Shown piece by piece: positions 11,706 to 26,705 of a stretch of DNA of 64,000 nucleotides. The stretch covers positions 1 through 64,000 of the forward strand of contig OZ345354.1 of the NCBI GenBank assembly GCA_977006965.1. Direction: 5' to 3'. Each line of letters begins with the position of its first letter. Position 1 is the stretch's first letter. The position numbers and the translations under genes are program-made. This stretch comes from Phymatolithon calcareum. Lineage: Eukaryota > Rhodophyta > Florideophyceae > Hapalidiales. Below the pieces are notes generated by a model. The model made no database searches. It saw only the letters and a list, made by a program, of their open reading frames with translations, and was not told where the DNA came from.

Positions 11706-13085
11706 TTTTTATTTTTCTACAACCAAAACTCGAGGAATACACCGCGCCGAAGCGCCAACTGGCCCATCCACTTGCTCACGCCTGCAACACTACACCTTTT
11801 TCGTACCAGCGTTAAGATGGTACAGAATCGTGGAGTATATTGTTCTTGTCCTTTTTGGTCAGAACTAGTACCTAACCCCTGACGACCTACTCCCATTGTA
11901 TAAATGCAATTAAAATTTACAGTGGAGGCCAGCCCAGCCACCCGGAAGAAGTATATACGTACGTCAACCCGTCCGGCAACCCTAAATGAGTTCCACCACG
12001 TGTCAAGTCATCCGCGAACCCTAAATCGTGCTATACACGTGACAAACCGTCGCTCATCACATCCAACATATGCATTTTACACATATCACGTCATGACAAT
12101 CACACACGTGTCATTTGTCCAGTTTCTATTTTTGGACAAGTCTCTCATATGCACACGTGGCAATCTCACCCCGTCACACCATTCTCCCCACTTCACTACA
12201 TATAAATACACTCTAAACTGTTCATACAATCACCATCTTCACGGCCCGTTTCGAAACCCATTGCACACGTATTCCCTCTTCCTACTTACATCATGTCCAC
12301 CACCTTCCACCACCTGCTCTATCCACTTGCACAACCCTGCAACACCACACCACACCTACGATCCACTTTCCCCGGGGGAGTGTGAGGGGGGCGGAGCCCC
12401 CCTCACGAAGACTAAGGCGAAGCCTTAGTCCACCCTCCATCCGCATTTTTTTCCTCATTTTTCAAAACCTACCCTCATACTCCTTCTACGCCCTCTCCCA
12501 CCCCTCTCGAGCTACTCCGTCCACTCTCACAACAACTTTTTATTTTTCCACAATCCCTCTCTAATTTCACCCTAAACCGCTCCACCCGTTCTGTGCCCTT
12601 CATTTCAACATACTGTAACTTTACCGCCATCCTCACACTCTCCACATAATATTCAGTAAGCATAACGTATCATGATTCTCTCATTCAGATACAGAAATGA
12701 CACGATTACCGCCATGCATTACACCTGTATCCGAGCAGCACAATTGAGACTTCGACATAGTTCGCGCCGCCGATCGCGCCGCTGTCCGACGTAGAATTGT
12801 CAGGAGAGTTCGATTCTCGCATCAGATTTTGGAATTTGCTTCTTGAACATGCTCTAATCAATGCACGACGCATCCATCTCGGCAGACCAATGGCGAAGCG
12901 CCAAGTGTCTTCAAAAGCAATGACCCAACCCTATGCCCTAACCCAACCGTATTCCTAACCCTATTCCCTATCCAAATTCCGCCTTTTCGAAATTGGAGCA
13001 GGGAATGGGGAATTGCCATCAGCCAAGAGGACTTCTTCCAATCCCGAATCATCCTATATCTACCTTCCGTCACACCATCATCACC

Positions 13086-13205
13086 ACGAAGGACCATACT
13101 TCAGAAACATGCTCGCAAACCCATTCCGAACTTGCAAGATAAGGTTCGACAGGCTGGATTAGTACTGAGGTGAGGGATCACTCGGGAATCCCCAGTGTCC
13201 TTCGT
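13086..13205 (+). rRNA. 5S ribosomal RNA, copy 9
   Basis: Identical to copy 1; unit 9 of the array. Confidence 0.93.
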
Positions 13206-14585
13206 TTTTTATTTTTCTACAACCAAAACTCGAGGAATACACCGCGCCGAAGCGCCAACTGGCCCATCCACTTGCTCACGCCTGCAACACTACACCTTTT
13301 TCGTACCAGCGTTAAGATGGTACAGAATCGTGGAGTATATTGTTCTTGTCCTTTTTGGTCAGAACTAGTACCTAACCCCTGACGACCTACTCCCATTGTA
13401 TAAATGCAATTAAAATTTACAGTGGAGGCCAGCCCAGCCACCCGGAAGAAGTATATACGTACGTCAACCCGTCCGGCAACCCTAAATGAGTTCCACCACG
13501 TGTCAAGTCATCCGCGAACCCTAAATCGTGCTATACACGTGACAAACCGTCGCTCATCACATCCAACATATGCATTTTACACATATCACGTCATGACAAT
13601 CACACACGTGTCATTTGTCCAGTTTCTATTTTTGGACAAGTCTCTCATATGCACACGTGGCAATCTCACCCCGTCACACCATTCTCCCCACTTCACTACA
13701 TATAAATACACTCTAAACTGTTCATACAATCACCATCTTCACGGCCCGTTTCGAAACCCATTGCACACGTATTCCCTCTTCCTACTTACATCATGTCCAC
13801 CACCTTCCACCACCTGCTCTATCCACTTGCACAACCCTGCAACACCACACCACACCTACGATCCACTTTCCCCGGGGGAGTGTGAGGGGGGCGGAGCCCC
13901 CCTCACGAAGACTAAGGCGAAGCCTTAGTCCACCCTCCATCCGCATTTTTTTCCTCATTTTTCAAAACCTACCCTCATACTCCTTCTACGCCCTCTCCCA
14001 CCCCTCTCGAGCTACTCCGTCCACTCTCACAACAACTTTTTATTTTTCCACAATCCCTCTCTAATTTCACCCTAAACCGCTCCACCCGTTCTGTGCCCTT
14101 CATTTCAACATACTGTAACTTTACCGCCATCCTCACACTCTCCACATAATATTCAGTAAGCATAACGTATCATGATTCTCTCATTCAGATACAGAAATGA
14201 CACGATTACCGCCATGCATTACACCTGTATCCGAGCAGCACAATTGAGACTTCGACATAGTTCGCGCCGCCGATCGCGCCGCTGTCCGACGTAGAATTGT
14301 CAGGAGAGTTCGATTCTCGCATCAGATTTTGGAATTTGCTTCTTGAACATGCTCTAATCAATGCACGACGCATCCATCTCGGCAGACCAATGGCGAAGCG
14401 CCAAGTGTCTTCAAAAGCAATGACCCAACCCTATGCCCTAACCCAACCGTATTCCTAACCCTATTCCCTATCCAAATTCCGCCTTTTCGAAATTGGAGCA
14501 GGGAATGGGGAATTGCCATCAGCCAAGAGGACTTCTTCCAATCCCGAATCATCCTATATCTACCTTCCGTCACACCATCATCACC

Positions 14586-14705
14586 ACGAAGGACCATACT
14601 TCAGAAACATGCTCGCAAACCCATTCCGAACTTGCAAGATAAGGTTCGACAGGCTGGATTAGTACTGAGGTGAGGGATCACTCGGGAATCCCCAGTGTCC
14701 TTCGT
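14586..14705 (+). rRNA. 5S ribosomal RNA, copy 10
   Basis: Identical to copy 1; unit 10 of the array. Confidence 0.93.
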
Positions 14706-16085
14706 TTTTTATTTTTCTACAACCAAAACTCGAGGAATACACCGCGCCGAAGCGCCAACTGGCCCATCCACTTGCTCACGCCTGCAACACTACACCTTTT
14801 TCGTACCAGCGTTAAGATGGTACAGAATCGTGGAGTATATTGTTCTTGTCCTTTTTGGTCAGAACTAGTACCTAACCCCTGACGACCTACTCCCATTGTA
14901 TAAATGCAATTAAAATTTACAGTGGAGGCCAGCCCAGCCACCCGGAAGAAGTATATACGTACGTCAACCCGTCCGGCAACCCTAAATGAGTTCCACCACG
15001 TGTCAAGTCATCCGCGAACCCTAAATCGTGCTATACACGTGACAAACCGTCGCTCATCACATCCAACATATGCATTTTACACATATCACGTCATGACAAT
15101 CACACACGTGTCATTTGTCCAGTTTCTATTTTTGGACAAGTCTCTCATATGCACACGTGGCAATCTCACCCCGTCACACCATTCTCCCCACTTCACTACA
15201 TATAAATACACTCTAAACTGTTCATACAATCACCATCTTCACGGCCCGTTTCGAAACCCATTGCACACGTATTCCCTCTTCCTACTTACATCATGTCCAC
15301 CACCTTCCACCACCTGCTCTATCCACTTGCACAACCCTGCAACACCACACCACACCTACGATCCACTTTCCCCGGGGGAGTGTGAGGGGGGCGGAGCCCC
15401 CCTCACGAAGACTAAGGCGAAGCCTTAGTCCACCCTCCATCCGCATTTTTTTCCTCATTTTTCAAAACCTACCCTCATACTCCTTCTACGCCCTCTCCCA
15501 CCCCTCTCGAGCTACTCCGTCCACTCTCACAACAACTTTTTATTTTTCCACAATCCCTCTCTAATTTCACCCTAAACCGCTCCACCCGTTCTGTGCCCTT
15601 CATTTCAACATACTGTAACTTTACCGCCATCCTCACACTCTCCACATAATATTCAGTAAGCATAACGTATCATGATTCTCTCATTCAGATACAGAAATGA
15701 CACGATTACCGCCATGCATTACACCTGTATCCGAGCAGCACAATTGAGACTTCGACATAGTTCGCGCCGCCGATCGCGCCGCTGTCCGACGTAGAATTGT
15801 CAGGAGAGTTCGATTCTCGCATCAGATTTTGGAATTTGCTTCTTGAACATGCTCTAATCAATGCACGACGCATCCATCTCGGCAGACCAATGGCGAAGCG
15901 CCAAGTGTCTTCAAAAGCAATGACCCAACCCTATGCCCTAACCCAACCGTATTCCTAACCCTATTCCCTATCCAAATTCCGCCTTTTCGAAATTGGAGCA
16001 GGGAATGGGGAATTGCCATCAGCCAAGAGGACTTCTTCCAATCCCGAATCATCCTATATCTACCTTCCGTCACACCATCATCACC

Positions 16086-16205
16086 ACGAAGGACCATACT
16101 TCAGAAACATGCTCGCAAACCCATTCCGAACTTGCAAGATAAGGTTCGACAGGCTGGATTAGTACTGAGGTGAGGGATCACTCGGGAATCCCCAGTGTCC
16201 TTCGT
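16086..16205 (+). rRNA. 5S ribosomal RNA, copy 11
   Basis: Identical to copy 1; unit 11 of the array. Confidence 0.93.
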
Positions 16206-17585
16206 TTTTTATTTTTCTACAACCAAAACTCGAGGAATACACCGCGCCGAAGCGCCAACTGGCCCATCCACTTGCTCACGCCTGCAACACTACACCTTTT
16301 TCGTACCAGCGTTAAGATGGTACAGAATCGTGGAGTATATTGTTCTTGTCCTTTTTGGTCAGAACTAGTACCTAACCCCTGACGACCTACTCCCATTGTA
16401 TAAATGCAATTAAAATTTACAGTGGAGGCCAGCCCAGCCACCCGGAAGAAGTATATACGTACGTCAACCCGTCCGGCAACCCTAAATGAGTTCCACCACG
16501 TGTCAAGTCATCCGCGAACCCTAAATCGTGCTATACACGTGACAAACCGTCGCTCATCACATCCAACATATGCATTTTACACATATCACGTCATGACAAT
16601 CACACACGTGTCATTTGTCCAGTTTCTATTTTTGGACAAGTCTCTCATATGCACACGTGGCAATCTCACCCCGTCACACCATTCTCCCCACTTCACTACA
16701 TATAAATACACTCTAAACTGTTCATACAATCACCATCTTCACGGCCCGTTTCGAAACCCATTGCACACGTATTCCCTCTTCCTACTTACATCATGTCCAC
16801 CACCTTCCACCACCTGCTCTATCCACTTGCACAACCCTGCAACACCACACCACACCTACGATCCACTTTCCCCGGGGGAGTGTGAGGGGGGCGGAGCCCC
16901 CCTCACGAAGACTAAGGCGAAGCCTTAGTCCACCCTCCATCCGCATTTTTTTCCTCATTTTTCAAAACCTACCCTCATACTCCTTCTACGCCCTCTCCCA
17001 CCCCTCTCGAGCTACTCCGTCCACTCTCACAACAACTTTTTATTTTTCCACAATCCCTCTCTAATTTCACCCTAAACCGCTCCACCCGTTCTGTGCCCTT
17101 CATTTCAACATACTGTAACTTTACCGCCATCCTCACACTCTCCACATAATATTCAGTAAGCATAACGTATCATGATTCTCTCATTCAGATACAGAAATGA
17201 CACGATTACCGCCATGCATTACACCTGTATCCGAGCAGCACAATTGAGACTTCGACATAGTTCGCGCCGCCGATCGCGCCGCTGTCCGACGTAGAATTGT
17301 CAGGAGAGTTCGATTCTCGCATCAGATTTTGGAATTTGCTTCTTGAACATGCTCTAATCAATGCACGACGCATCCATCTCGGCAGACCAATGGCGAAGCG
17401 CCAAGTGTCTTCAAAAGCAATGACCCAACCCTATGCCCTAACCCAACCGTATTCCTAACCCTATTCCCTATCCAAATTCCGCCTTTTCGAAATTGGAGCA
17501 GGGAATGGGGAATTGCCATCAGCCAAGAGGACTTCTTCCAATCCCGAATCATCCTATATCTACCTTCCGTCACACCATCATCACC

Positions 17586-17705
17586 ACGAAGGACCATACT
17601 TCAGAAACATGCTCGCAAACCCATTCCGAACTTGCAAGATAAGGTTCGACAGGCTGGATTAGTACTGAGGTGAGGGATCACTCGGGAATCCCCAGTGTCC
17701 TTCGT
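17586..17705 (+). rRNA. 5S ribosomal RNA, copy 12
   Basis: Identical to copy 1; unit 12 of the array. Confidence 0.93.
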
Positions 17706-19085
17706 TTTTTATTTTTCTACAACCAAAACTCGAGGAATACACCGCGCCGAAGCGCCAACTGGCCCATCCACTTGCTCACGCCTGCAACACTACACCTTTT
17801 TCGTACCAGCGTTAAGATGGTACAGAATCGTGGAGTATATTGTTCTTGTCCTTTTTGGTCAGAACTAGTACCTAACCCCTGACGACCTACTCCCATTGTA
17901 TAAATGCAATTAAAATTTACAGTGGAGGCCAGCCCAGCCACCCGGAAGAAGTATATACGTACGTCAACCCGTCCGGCAACCCTAAATGAGTTCCACCACG
18001 TGTCAAGTCATCCGCGAACCCTAAATCGTGCTATACACGTGACAAACCGTCGCTCATCACATCCAACATATGCATTTTACACATATCACGTCATGACAAT
18101 CACACACGTGTCATTTGTCCAGTTTCTATTTTTGGACAAGTCTCTCATATGCACACGTGGCAATCTCACCCCGTCACACCATTCTCCCCACTTCACTACA
18201 TATAAATACACTCTAAACTGTTCATACAATCACCATCTTCACGGCCCGTTTCGAAACCCATTGCACACGTATTCCCTCTTCCTACTTACATCATGTCCAC
18301 CACCTTCCACCACCTGCTCTATCCACTTGCACAACCCTGCAACACCACACCACACCTACGATCCACTTTCCCCGGGGGAGTGTGAGGGGGGCGGAGCCCC
18401 CCTCACGAAGACTAAGGCGAAGCCTTAGTCCACCCTCCATCCGCATTTTTTTCCTCATTTTTCAAAACCTACCCTCATACTCCTTCTACGCCCTCTCCCA
18501 CCCCTCTCGAGCTACTCCGTCCACTCTCACAACAACTTTTTATTTTTCCACAATCCCTCTCTAATTTCACCCTAAACCGCTCCACCCGTTCTGTGCCCTT
18601 CATTTCAACATACTGTAACTTTACCGCCATCCTCACACTCTCCACATAATATTCAGTAAGCATAACGTATCATGATTCTCTCATTCAGATACAGAAATGA
18701 CACGATTACCGCCATGCATTACACCTGTATCCGAGCAGCACAATTGAGACTTCGACATAGTTCGCGCCGCCGATCGCGCCGCTGTCCGACGTAGAATTGT
18801 CAGGAGAGTTCGATTCTCGCATCAGATTTTGGAATTTGCTTCTTGAACATGCTCTAATCAATGCACGACGCATCCATCTCGGCAGACCAATGGCGAAGCG
18901 CCAAGTGTCTTCAAAAGCAATGACCCAACCCTATGCCCTAACCCAACCGTATTCCTAACCCTATTCCCTATCCAAATTCCGCCTTTTCGAAATTGGAGCA
19001 GGGAATGGGGAATTGCCATCAGCCAAGAGGACTTCTTCCAATCCCGAATCATCCTATATCTACCTTCCGTCACACCATCATCACC

Positions 19086-19205
19086 ACGAAGGACCATACT
19101 TCAGAAACATGCTCGCAAACCCATTCCGAACTTGCAAGATAAGGTTCGACAGGCTGGATTAGTACTGAGGTGAGGGATCACTCGGGAATCCCCAGTGTCC
19201 TTCGT
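19086..19205 (+). rRNA. 5S ribosomal RNA, copy 13
   Basis: Identical to copy 1; unit 13 of the array. Confidence 0.93.
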
Positions 19206-20585
19206 TTTTTATTTTTCTACAACCAAAACTCGAGGAATACACCGCGCCGAAGCGCCAACTGGCCCATCCACTTGCTCACGCCTGCAACACTACACCTTTT
19301 TCGTACCAGCGTTAAGATGGTACAGAATCGTGGAGTATATTGTTCTTGTCCTTTTTGGTCAGAACTAGTACCTAACCCCTGACGACCTACTCCCATTGTA
19401 TAAATGCAATTAAAATTTACAGTGGAGGCCAGCCCAGCCACCCGGAAGAAGTATATACGTACGTCAACCCGTCCGGCAACCCTAAATGAGTTCCACCACG
19501 TGTCAAGTCATCCGCGAACCCTAAATCGTGCTATACACGTGACAAACCGTCGCTCATCACATCCAACATATGCATTTTACACATATCACGTCATGACAAT
19601 CACACACGTGTCATTTGTCCAGTTTCTATTTTTGGACAAGTCTCTCATATGCACACGTGGCAATCTCACCCCGTCACACCATTCTCCCCACTTCACTACA
19701 TATAAATACACTCTAAACTGTTCATACAATCACCATCTTCACGGCCCGTTTCGAAACCCATTGCACACGTATTCCCTCTTCCTACTTACATCATGTCCAC
19801 CACCTTCCACCACCTGCTCTATCCACTTGCACAACCCTGCAACACCACACCACACCTACGATCCACTTTCCCCGGGGGAGTGTGAGGGGGGCGGAGCCCC
19901 CCTCACGAAGACTAAGGCGAAGCCTTAGTCCACCCTCCATCCGCATTTTTTTCCTCATTTTTCAAAACCTACCCTCATACTCCTTCTACGCCCTCTCCCA
20001 CCCCTCTCGAGCTACTCCGTCCACTCTCACAACAACTTTTTATTTTTCCACAATCCCTCTCTAATTTCACCCTAAACCGCTCCACCCGTTCTGTGCCCTT
20101 CATTTCAACATACTGTAACTTTACCGCCATCCTCACACTCTCCACATAATATTCAGTAAGCATAACGTATCATGATTCTCTCATTCAGATACAGAAATGA
20201 CACGATTACCGCCATGCATTACACCTGTATCCGAGCAGCACAATTGAGACTTCGACATAGTTCGCGCCGCCGATCGCGCCGCTGTCCGACGTAGAATTGT
20301 CAGGAGAGTTCGATTCTCGCATCAGATTTTGGAATTTGCTTCTTGAACATGCTCTAATCAATGCACGACGCATCCATCTCGGCAGACCAATGGCGAAGCG
20401 CCAAGTGTCTTCAAAAGCAATGACCCAACCCTATGCCCTAACCCAACCGTATTCCTAACCCTATTCCCTATCCAAATTCCGCCTTTTCGAAATTGGAGCA
20501 GGGAATGGGGAATTGCCATCAGCCAAGAGGACTTCTTCCAATCCCGAATCATCCTATATCTACCTTCCGTCACACCATCATCACC

Positions 20586-20705
20586 ACGAAGGACCATACT
20601 TCAGAAACATGCTCGCAAACCCATTCCGAACTTGCAAGATAAGGTTCGACAGGCTGGATTAGTACTGAGGTGAGGGATCACTCGGGAATCCCCAGTGTCC
20701 TTCGT
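20586..20705 (+). rRNA. 5S ribosomal RNA, copy 14
   Basis: Identical to copy 1; unit 14 of the array. Confidence 0.93.
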
Positions 20706-22085
20706 TTTTTATTTTTCTACAACCAAAACTCGAGGAATACACCGCGCCGAAGCGCCAACTGGCCCATCCACTTGCTCACGCCTGCAACACTACACCTTTT
20801 TCGTACCAGCGTTAAGATGGTACAGAATCGTGGAGTATATTGTTCTTGTCCTTTTTGGTCAGAACTAGTACCTAACCCCTGACGACCTACTCCCATTGTA
20901 TAAATGCAATTAAAATTTACAGTGGAGGCCAGCCCAGCCACCCGGAAGAAGTATATACGTACGTCAACCCGTCCGGCAACCCTAAATGAGTTCCACCACG
21001 TGTCAAGTCATCCGCGAACCCTAAATCGTGCTATACACGTGACAAACCGTCGCTCATCACATCCAACATATGCATTTTACACATATCACGTCATGACAAT
21101 CACACACGTGTCATTTGTCCAGTTTCTATTTTTGGACAAGTCTCTCATATGCACACGTGGCAATCTCACCCCGTCACACCATTCTCCCCACTTCACTACA
21201 TATAAATACACTCTAAACTGTTCATACAATCACCATCTTCACGGCCCGTTTCGAAACCCATTGCACACGTATTCCCTCTTCCTACTTACATCATGTCCAC
21301 CACCTTCCACCACCTGCTCTATCCACTTGCACAACCCTGCAACACCACACCACACCTACGATCCACTTTCCCCGGGGGAGTGTGAGGGGGGCGGAGCCCC
21401 CCTCACGAAGACTAAGGCGAAGCCTTAGTCCACCCTCCATCCGCATTTTTTTCCTCATTTTTCAAAACCTACCCTCATACTCCTTCTACGCCCTCTCCCA
21501 CCCCTCTCGAGCTACTCCGTCCACTCTCACAACAACTTTTTATTTTTCCACAATCCCTCTCTAATTTCACCCTAAACCGCTCCACCCGTTCTGTGCCCTT
21601 CATTTCAACATACTGTAACTTTACCGCCATCCTCACACTCTCCACATAATATTCAGTAAGCATAACGTATCATGATTCTCTCATTCAGATACAGAAATGA
21701 CACGATTACCGCCATGCATTACACCTGTATCCGAGCAGCACAATTGAGACTTCGACATAGTTCGCGCCGCCGATCGCGCCGCTGTCCGACGTAGAATTGT
21801 CAGGAGAGTTCGATTCTCGCATCAGATTTTGGAATTTGCTTCTTGAACATGCTCTAATCAATGCACGACGCATCCATCTCGGCAGACCAATGGCGAAGCG
21901 CCAAGTGTCTTCAAAAGCAATGACCCAACCCTATGCCCTAACCCAACCGTATTCCTAACCCTATTCCCTATCCAAATTCCGCCTTTTCGAAATTGGAGCA
22001 GGGAATGGGGAATTGCCATCAGCCAAGAGGACTTCTTCCAATCCCGAATCATCCTATATCTACCTTCCGTCACACCATCATCACC

Positions 22086-22205
22086 ACGAAGGACCATACT
22101 TCAGAAACATGCTCGCAAACCCATTCCGAACTTGCAAGATAAGGTTCGACAGGCTGGATTAGTACTGAGGTGAGGGATCACTCGGGAATCCCCAGTGTCC
22201 TTCGT
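22086..22205 (+). rRNA. 5S ribosomal RNA, copy 15
   Basis: Identical to copy 1; unit 15 of the array. Confidence 0.93.
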
Positions 22206-23585
22206 TTTTTATTTTTCTACAACCAAAACTCGAGGAATACACCGCGCCGAAGCGCCAACTGGCCCATCCACTTGCTCACGCCTGCAACACTACACCTTTT
22301 TCGTACCAGCGTTAAGATGGTACAGAATCGTGGAGTATATTGTTCTTGTCCTTTTTGGTCAGAACTAGTACCTAACCCCTGACGACCTACTCCCATTGTA
22401 TAAATGCAATTAAAATTTACAGTGGAGGCCAGCCCAGCCACCCGGAAGAAGTATATACGTACGTCAACCCGTCCGGCAACCCTAAATGAGTTCCACCACG
22501 TGTCAAGTCATCCGCGAACCCTAAATCGTGCTATACACGTGACAAACCGTCGCTCATCACATCCAACATATGCATTTTACACATATCACGTCATGACAAT
22601 CACACACGTGTCATTTGTCCAGTTTCTATTTTTGGACAAGTCTCTCATATGCACACGTGGCAATCTCACCCCGTCACACCATTCTCCCCACTTCACTACA
22701 TATAAATACACTCTAAACTGTTCATACAATCACCATCTTCACGGCCCGTTTCGAAACCCATTGCACACGTATTCCCTCTTCCTACTTACATCATGTCCAC
22801 CACCTTCCACCACCTGCTCTATCCACTTGCACAACCCTGCAACACCACACCACACCTACGATCCACTTTCCCCGGGGGAGTGTGAGGGGGGCGGAGCCCC
22901 CCTCACGAAGACTAAGGCGAAGCCTTAGTCCACCCTCCATCCGCATTTTTTTCCTCATTTTTCAAAACCTACCCTCATACTCCTTCTACGCCCTCTCCCA
23001 CCCCTCTCGAGCTACTCCGTCCACTCTCACAACAACTTTTTATTTTTCCACAATCCCTCTCTAATTTCACCCTAAACCGCTCCACCCGTTCTGTGCCCTT
23101 CATTTCAACATACTGTAACTTTACCGCCATCCTCACACTCTCCACATAATATTCAGTAAGCATAACGTATCATGATTCTCTCATTCAGATACAGAAATGA
23201 CACGATTACCGCCATGCATTACACCTGTATCCGAGCAGCACAATTGAGACTTCGACATAGTTCGCGCCGCCGATCGCGCCGCTGTCCGACGTAGAATTGT
23301 CAGGAGAGTTCGATTCTCGCATCAGATTTTGGAATTTGCTTCTTGAACATGCTCTAATCAATGCACGACGCATCCATCTCGGCAGACCAATGGCGAAGCG
23401 CCAAGTGTCTTCAAAAGCAATGACCCAACCCTATGCCCTAACCCAACCGTATTCCTAACCCTATTCCCTATCCAAATTCCGCCTTTTCGAAATTGGAGCA
23501 GGGAATGGGGAATTGCCATCAGCCAAGAGGACTTCTTCCAATCCCGAATCATCCTATATCTACCTTCCGTCACACCATCATCACC

Positions 23586-23705
23586 ACGAAGGACCATACT
23601 TCAGAAACATGCTCGCAAACCCATTCCGAACTTGCAAGATAAGGTTCGACAGGCTGGATTAGTACTGAGGTGAGGGATCACTCGGGAATCCCCAGTGTCC
23701 TTCGT
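23586..23705 (+). rRNA. 5S ribosomal RNA, copy 16
   Basis: Identical to copy 1; unit 16 of the array. Confidence 0.93.
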
Positions 23706-25085
23706 TTTTTATTTTTCTACAACCAAAACTCGAGGAATACACCGCGCCGAAGCGCCAACTGGCCCATCCACTTGCTCACGCCTGCAACACTACACCTTTT
23801 TCGTACCAGCGTTAAGATGGTACAGAATCGTGGAGTATATTGTTCTTGTCCTTTTTGGTCAGAACTAGTACCTAACCCCTGACGACCTACTCCCATTGTA
23901 TAAATGCAATTAAAATTTACAGTGGAGGCCAGCCCAGCCACCCGGAAGAAGTATATACGTACGTCAACCCGTCCGGCAACCCTAAATGAGTTCCACCACG
24001 TGTCAAGTCATCCGCGAACCCTAAATCGTGCTATACACGTGACAAACCGTCGCTCATCACATCCAACATATGCATTTTACACATATCACGTCATGACAAT
24101 CACACACGTGTCATTTGTCCAGTTTCTATTTTTGGACAAGTCTCTCATATGCACACGTGGCAATCTCACCCCGTCACACCATTCTCCCCACTTCACTACA
24201 TATAAATACACTCTAAACTGTTCATACAATCACCATCTTCACGGCCCGTTTCGAAACCCATTGCACACGTATTCCCTCTTCCTACTTACATCATGTCCAC
24301 CACCTTCCACCACCTGCTCTATCCACTTGCACAACCCTGCAACACCACACCACACCTACGATCCACTTTCCCCGGGGGAGTGTGAGGGGGGCGGAGCCCC
24401 CCTCACGAAGACTAAGGCGAAGCCTTAGTCCACCCTCCATCCGCATTTTTTTCCTCATTTTTCAAAACCTACCCTCATACTCCTTCTACGCCCTCTCCCA
24501 CCCCTCTCGAGCTACTCCGTCCACTCTCACAACAACTTTTTATTTTTCCACAATCCCTCTCTAATTTCACCCTAAACCGCTCCACCCGTTCTGTGCCCTT
24601 CATTTCAACATACTGTAACTTTACCGCCATCCTCACACTCTCCACATAATATTCAGTAAGCATAACGTATCATGATTCTCTCATTCAGATACAGAAATGA
24701 CACGATTACCGCCATGCATTACACCTGTATCCGAGCAGCACAATTGAGACTTCGACATAGTTCGCGCCGCCGATCGCGCCGCTGTCCGACGTAGAATTGT
24801 CAGGAGAGTTCGATTCTCGCATCAGATTTTGGAATTTGCTTCTTGAACATGCTCTAATCAATGCACGACGCATCCATCTCGGCAGACCAATGGCGAAGCG
24901 CCAAGTGTCTTCAAAAGCAATGACCCAACCCTATGCCCTAACCCAACCGTATTCCTAACCCTATTCCCTATCCAAATTCCGCCTTTTCGAAATTGGAGCA
25001 GGGAATGGGGAATTGCCATCAGCCAAGAGGACTTCTTCCAATCCCGAATCATCCTATATCTACCTTCCGTCACACCATCATCACC

Positions 25086-25205
25086 ACGAAGGACCATACT
25101 TCAGAAACATGCTCGCAAACCCATTCCGAACTTGCAAGATAAGGTTCGACAGGCTGGATTAGTACTGAGGTGAGGGATCACTCGGGAATCCCCAGTGTCC
25201 TTCGT
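25086..25205 (+). rRNA. 5S ribosomal RNA, copy 17
   Basis: Identical to copy 1; unit 17 of the array. Confidence 0.93.
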
Positions 25206-26585
25206 TTTTTATTTTTCTACAACCAAAACTCGAGGAATACACCGCGCCGAAGCGCCAACTGGCCCATCCACTTGCTCACGCCTGCAACACTACACCTTTT
25301 TCGTACCAGCGTTAAGATGGTACAGAATCGTGGAGTATATTGTTCTTGTCCTTTTTGGTCAGAACTAGTACCTAACCCCTGACGACCTACTCCCATTGTA
25401 TAAATGCAATTAAAATTTACAGTGGAGGCCAGCCCAGCCACCCGGAAGAAGTATATACGTACGTCAACCCGTCCGGCAACCCTAAATGAGTTCCACCACG
25501 TGTCAAGTCATCCGCGAACCCTAAATCGTGCTATACACGTGACAAACCGTCGCTCATCACATCCAACATATGCATTTTACACATATCACGTCATGACAAT
25601 CACACACGTGTCATTTGTCCAGTTTCTATTTTTGGACAAGTCTCTCATATGCACACGTGGCAATCTCACCCCGTCACACCATTCTCCCCACTTCACTACA
25701 TATAAATACACTCTAAACTGTTCATACAATCACCATCTTCACGGCCCGTTTCGAAACCCATTGCACACGTATTCCCTCTTCCTACTTACATCATGTCCAC
25801 CACCTTCCACCACCTGCTCTATCCACTTGCACAACCCTGCAACACCACACCACACCTACGATCCACTTTCCCCGGGGGAGTGTGAGGGGGGCGGAGCCCC
25901 CCTCACGAAGACTAAGGCGAAGCCTTAGTCCACCCTCCATCCGCATTTTTTTCCTCATTTTTCAAAACCTACCCTCATACTCCTTCTACGCCCTCTCCCA
26001 CCCCTCTCGAGCTACTCCGTCCACTCTCACAACAACTTTTTATTTTTCCACAATCCCTCTCTAATTTCACCCTAAACCGCTCCACCCGTTCTGTGCCCTT
26101 CATTTCAACATACTGTAACTTTACCGCCATCCTCACACTCTCCACATAATATTCAGTAAGCATAACGTATCATGATTCTCTCATTCAGATACAGAAATGA
26201 CACGATTACCGCCATGCATTACACCTGTATCCGAGCAGCACAATTGAGACTTCGACATAGTTCGCGCCGCCGATCGCGCCGCTGTCCGACGTAGAATTGT
26301 CAGGAGAGTTCGATTCTCGCATCAGATTTTGGAATTTGCTTCTTGAACATGCTCTAATCAATGCACGACGCATCCATCTCGGCAGACCAATGGCGAAGCG
26401 CCAAGTGTCTTCAAAAGCAATGACCCAACCCTATGCCCTAACCCAACCGTATTCCTAACCCTATTCCCTATCCAAATTCCGCCTTTTCGAAATTGGAGCA
26501 GGGAATGGGGAATTGCCATCAGCCAAGAGGACTTCTTCCAATCCCGAATCATCCTATATCTACCTTCCGTCACACCATCATCACC

Positions 26586-26705
26586 ACGAAGGACCATACT
26601 TCAGAAACATGCTCGCAAACCCATTCCGAACTTGCAAGATAAGGTTCGACAGGCTGGATTAGTACTGAGGTGAGGGATCACTCGGGAATCCCCAGTGTCC
26701 TTCGT
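26586..26705 (+). rRNA. 5S ribosomal RNA, copy 18
   Basis: Identical to copy 1; unit 18 of the array. Confidence 0.93.
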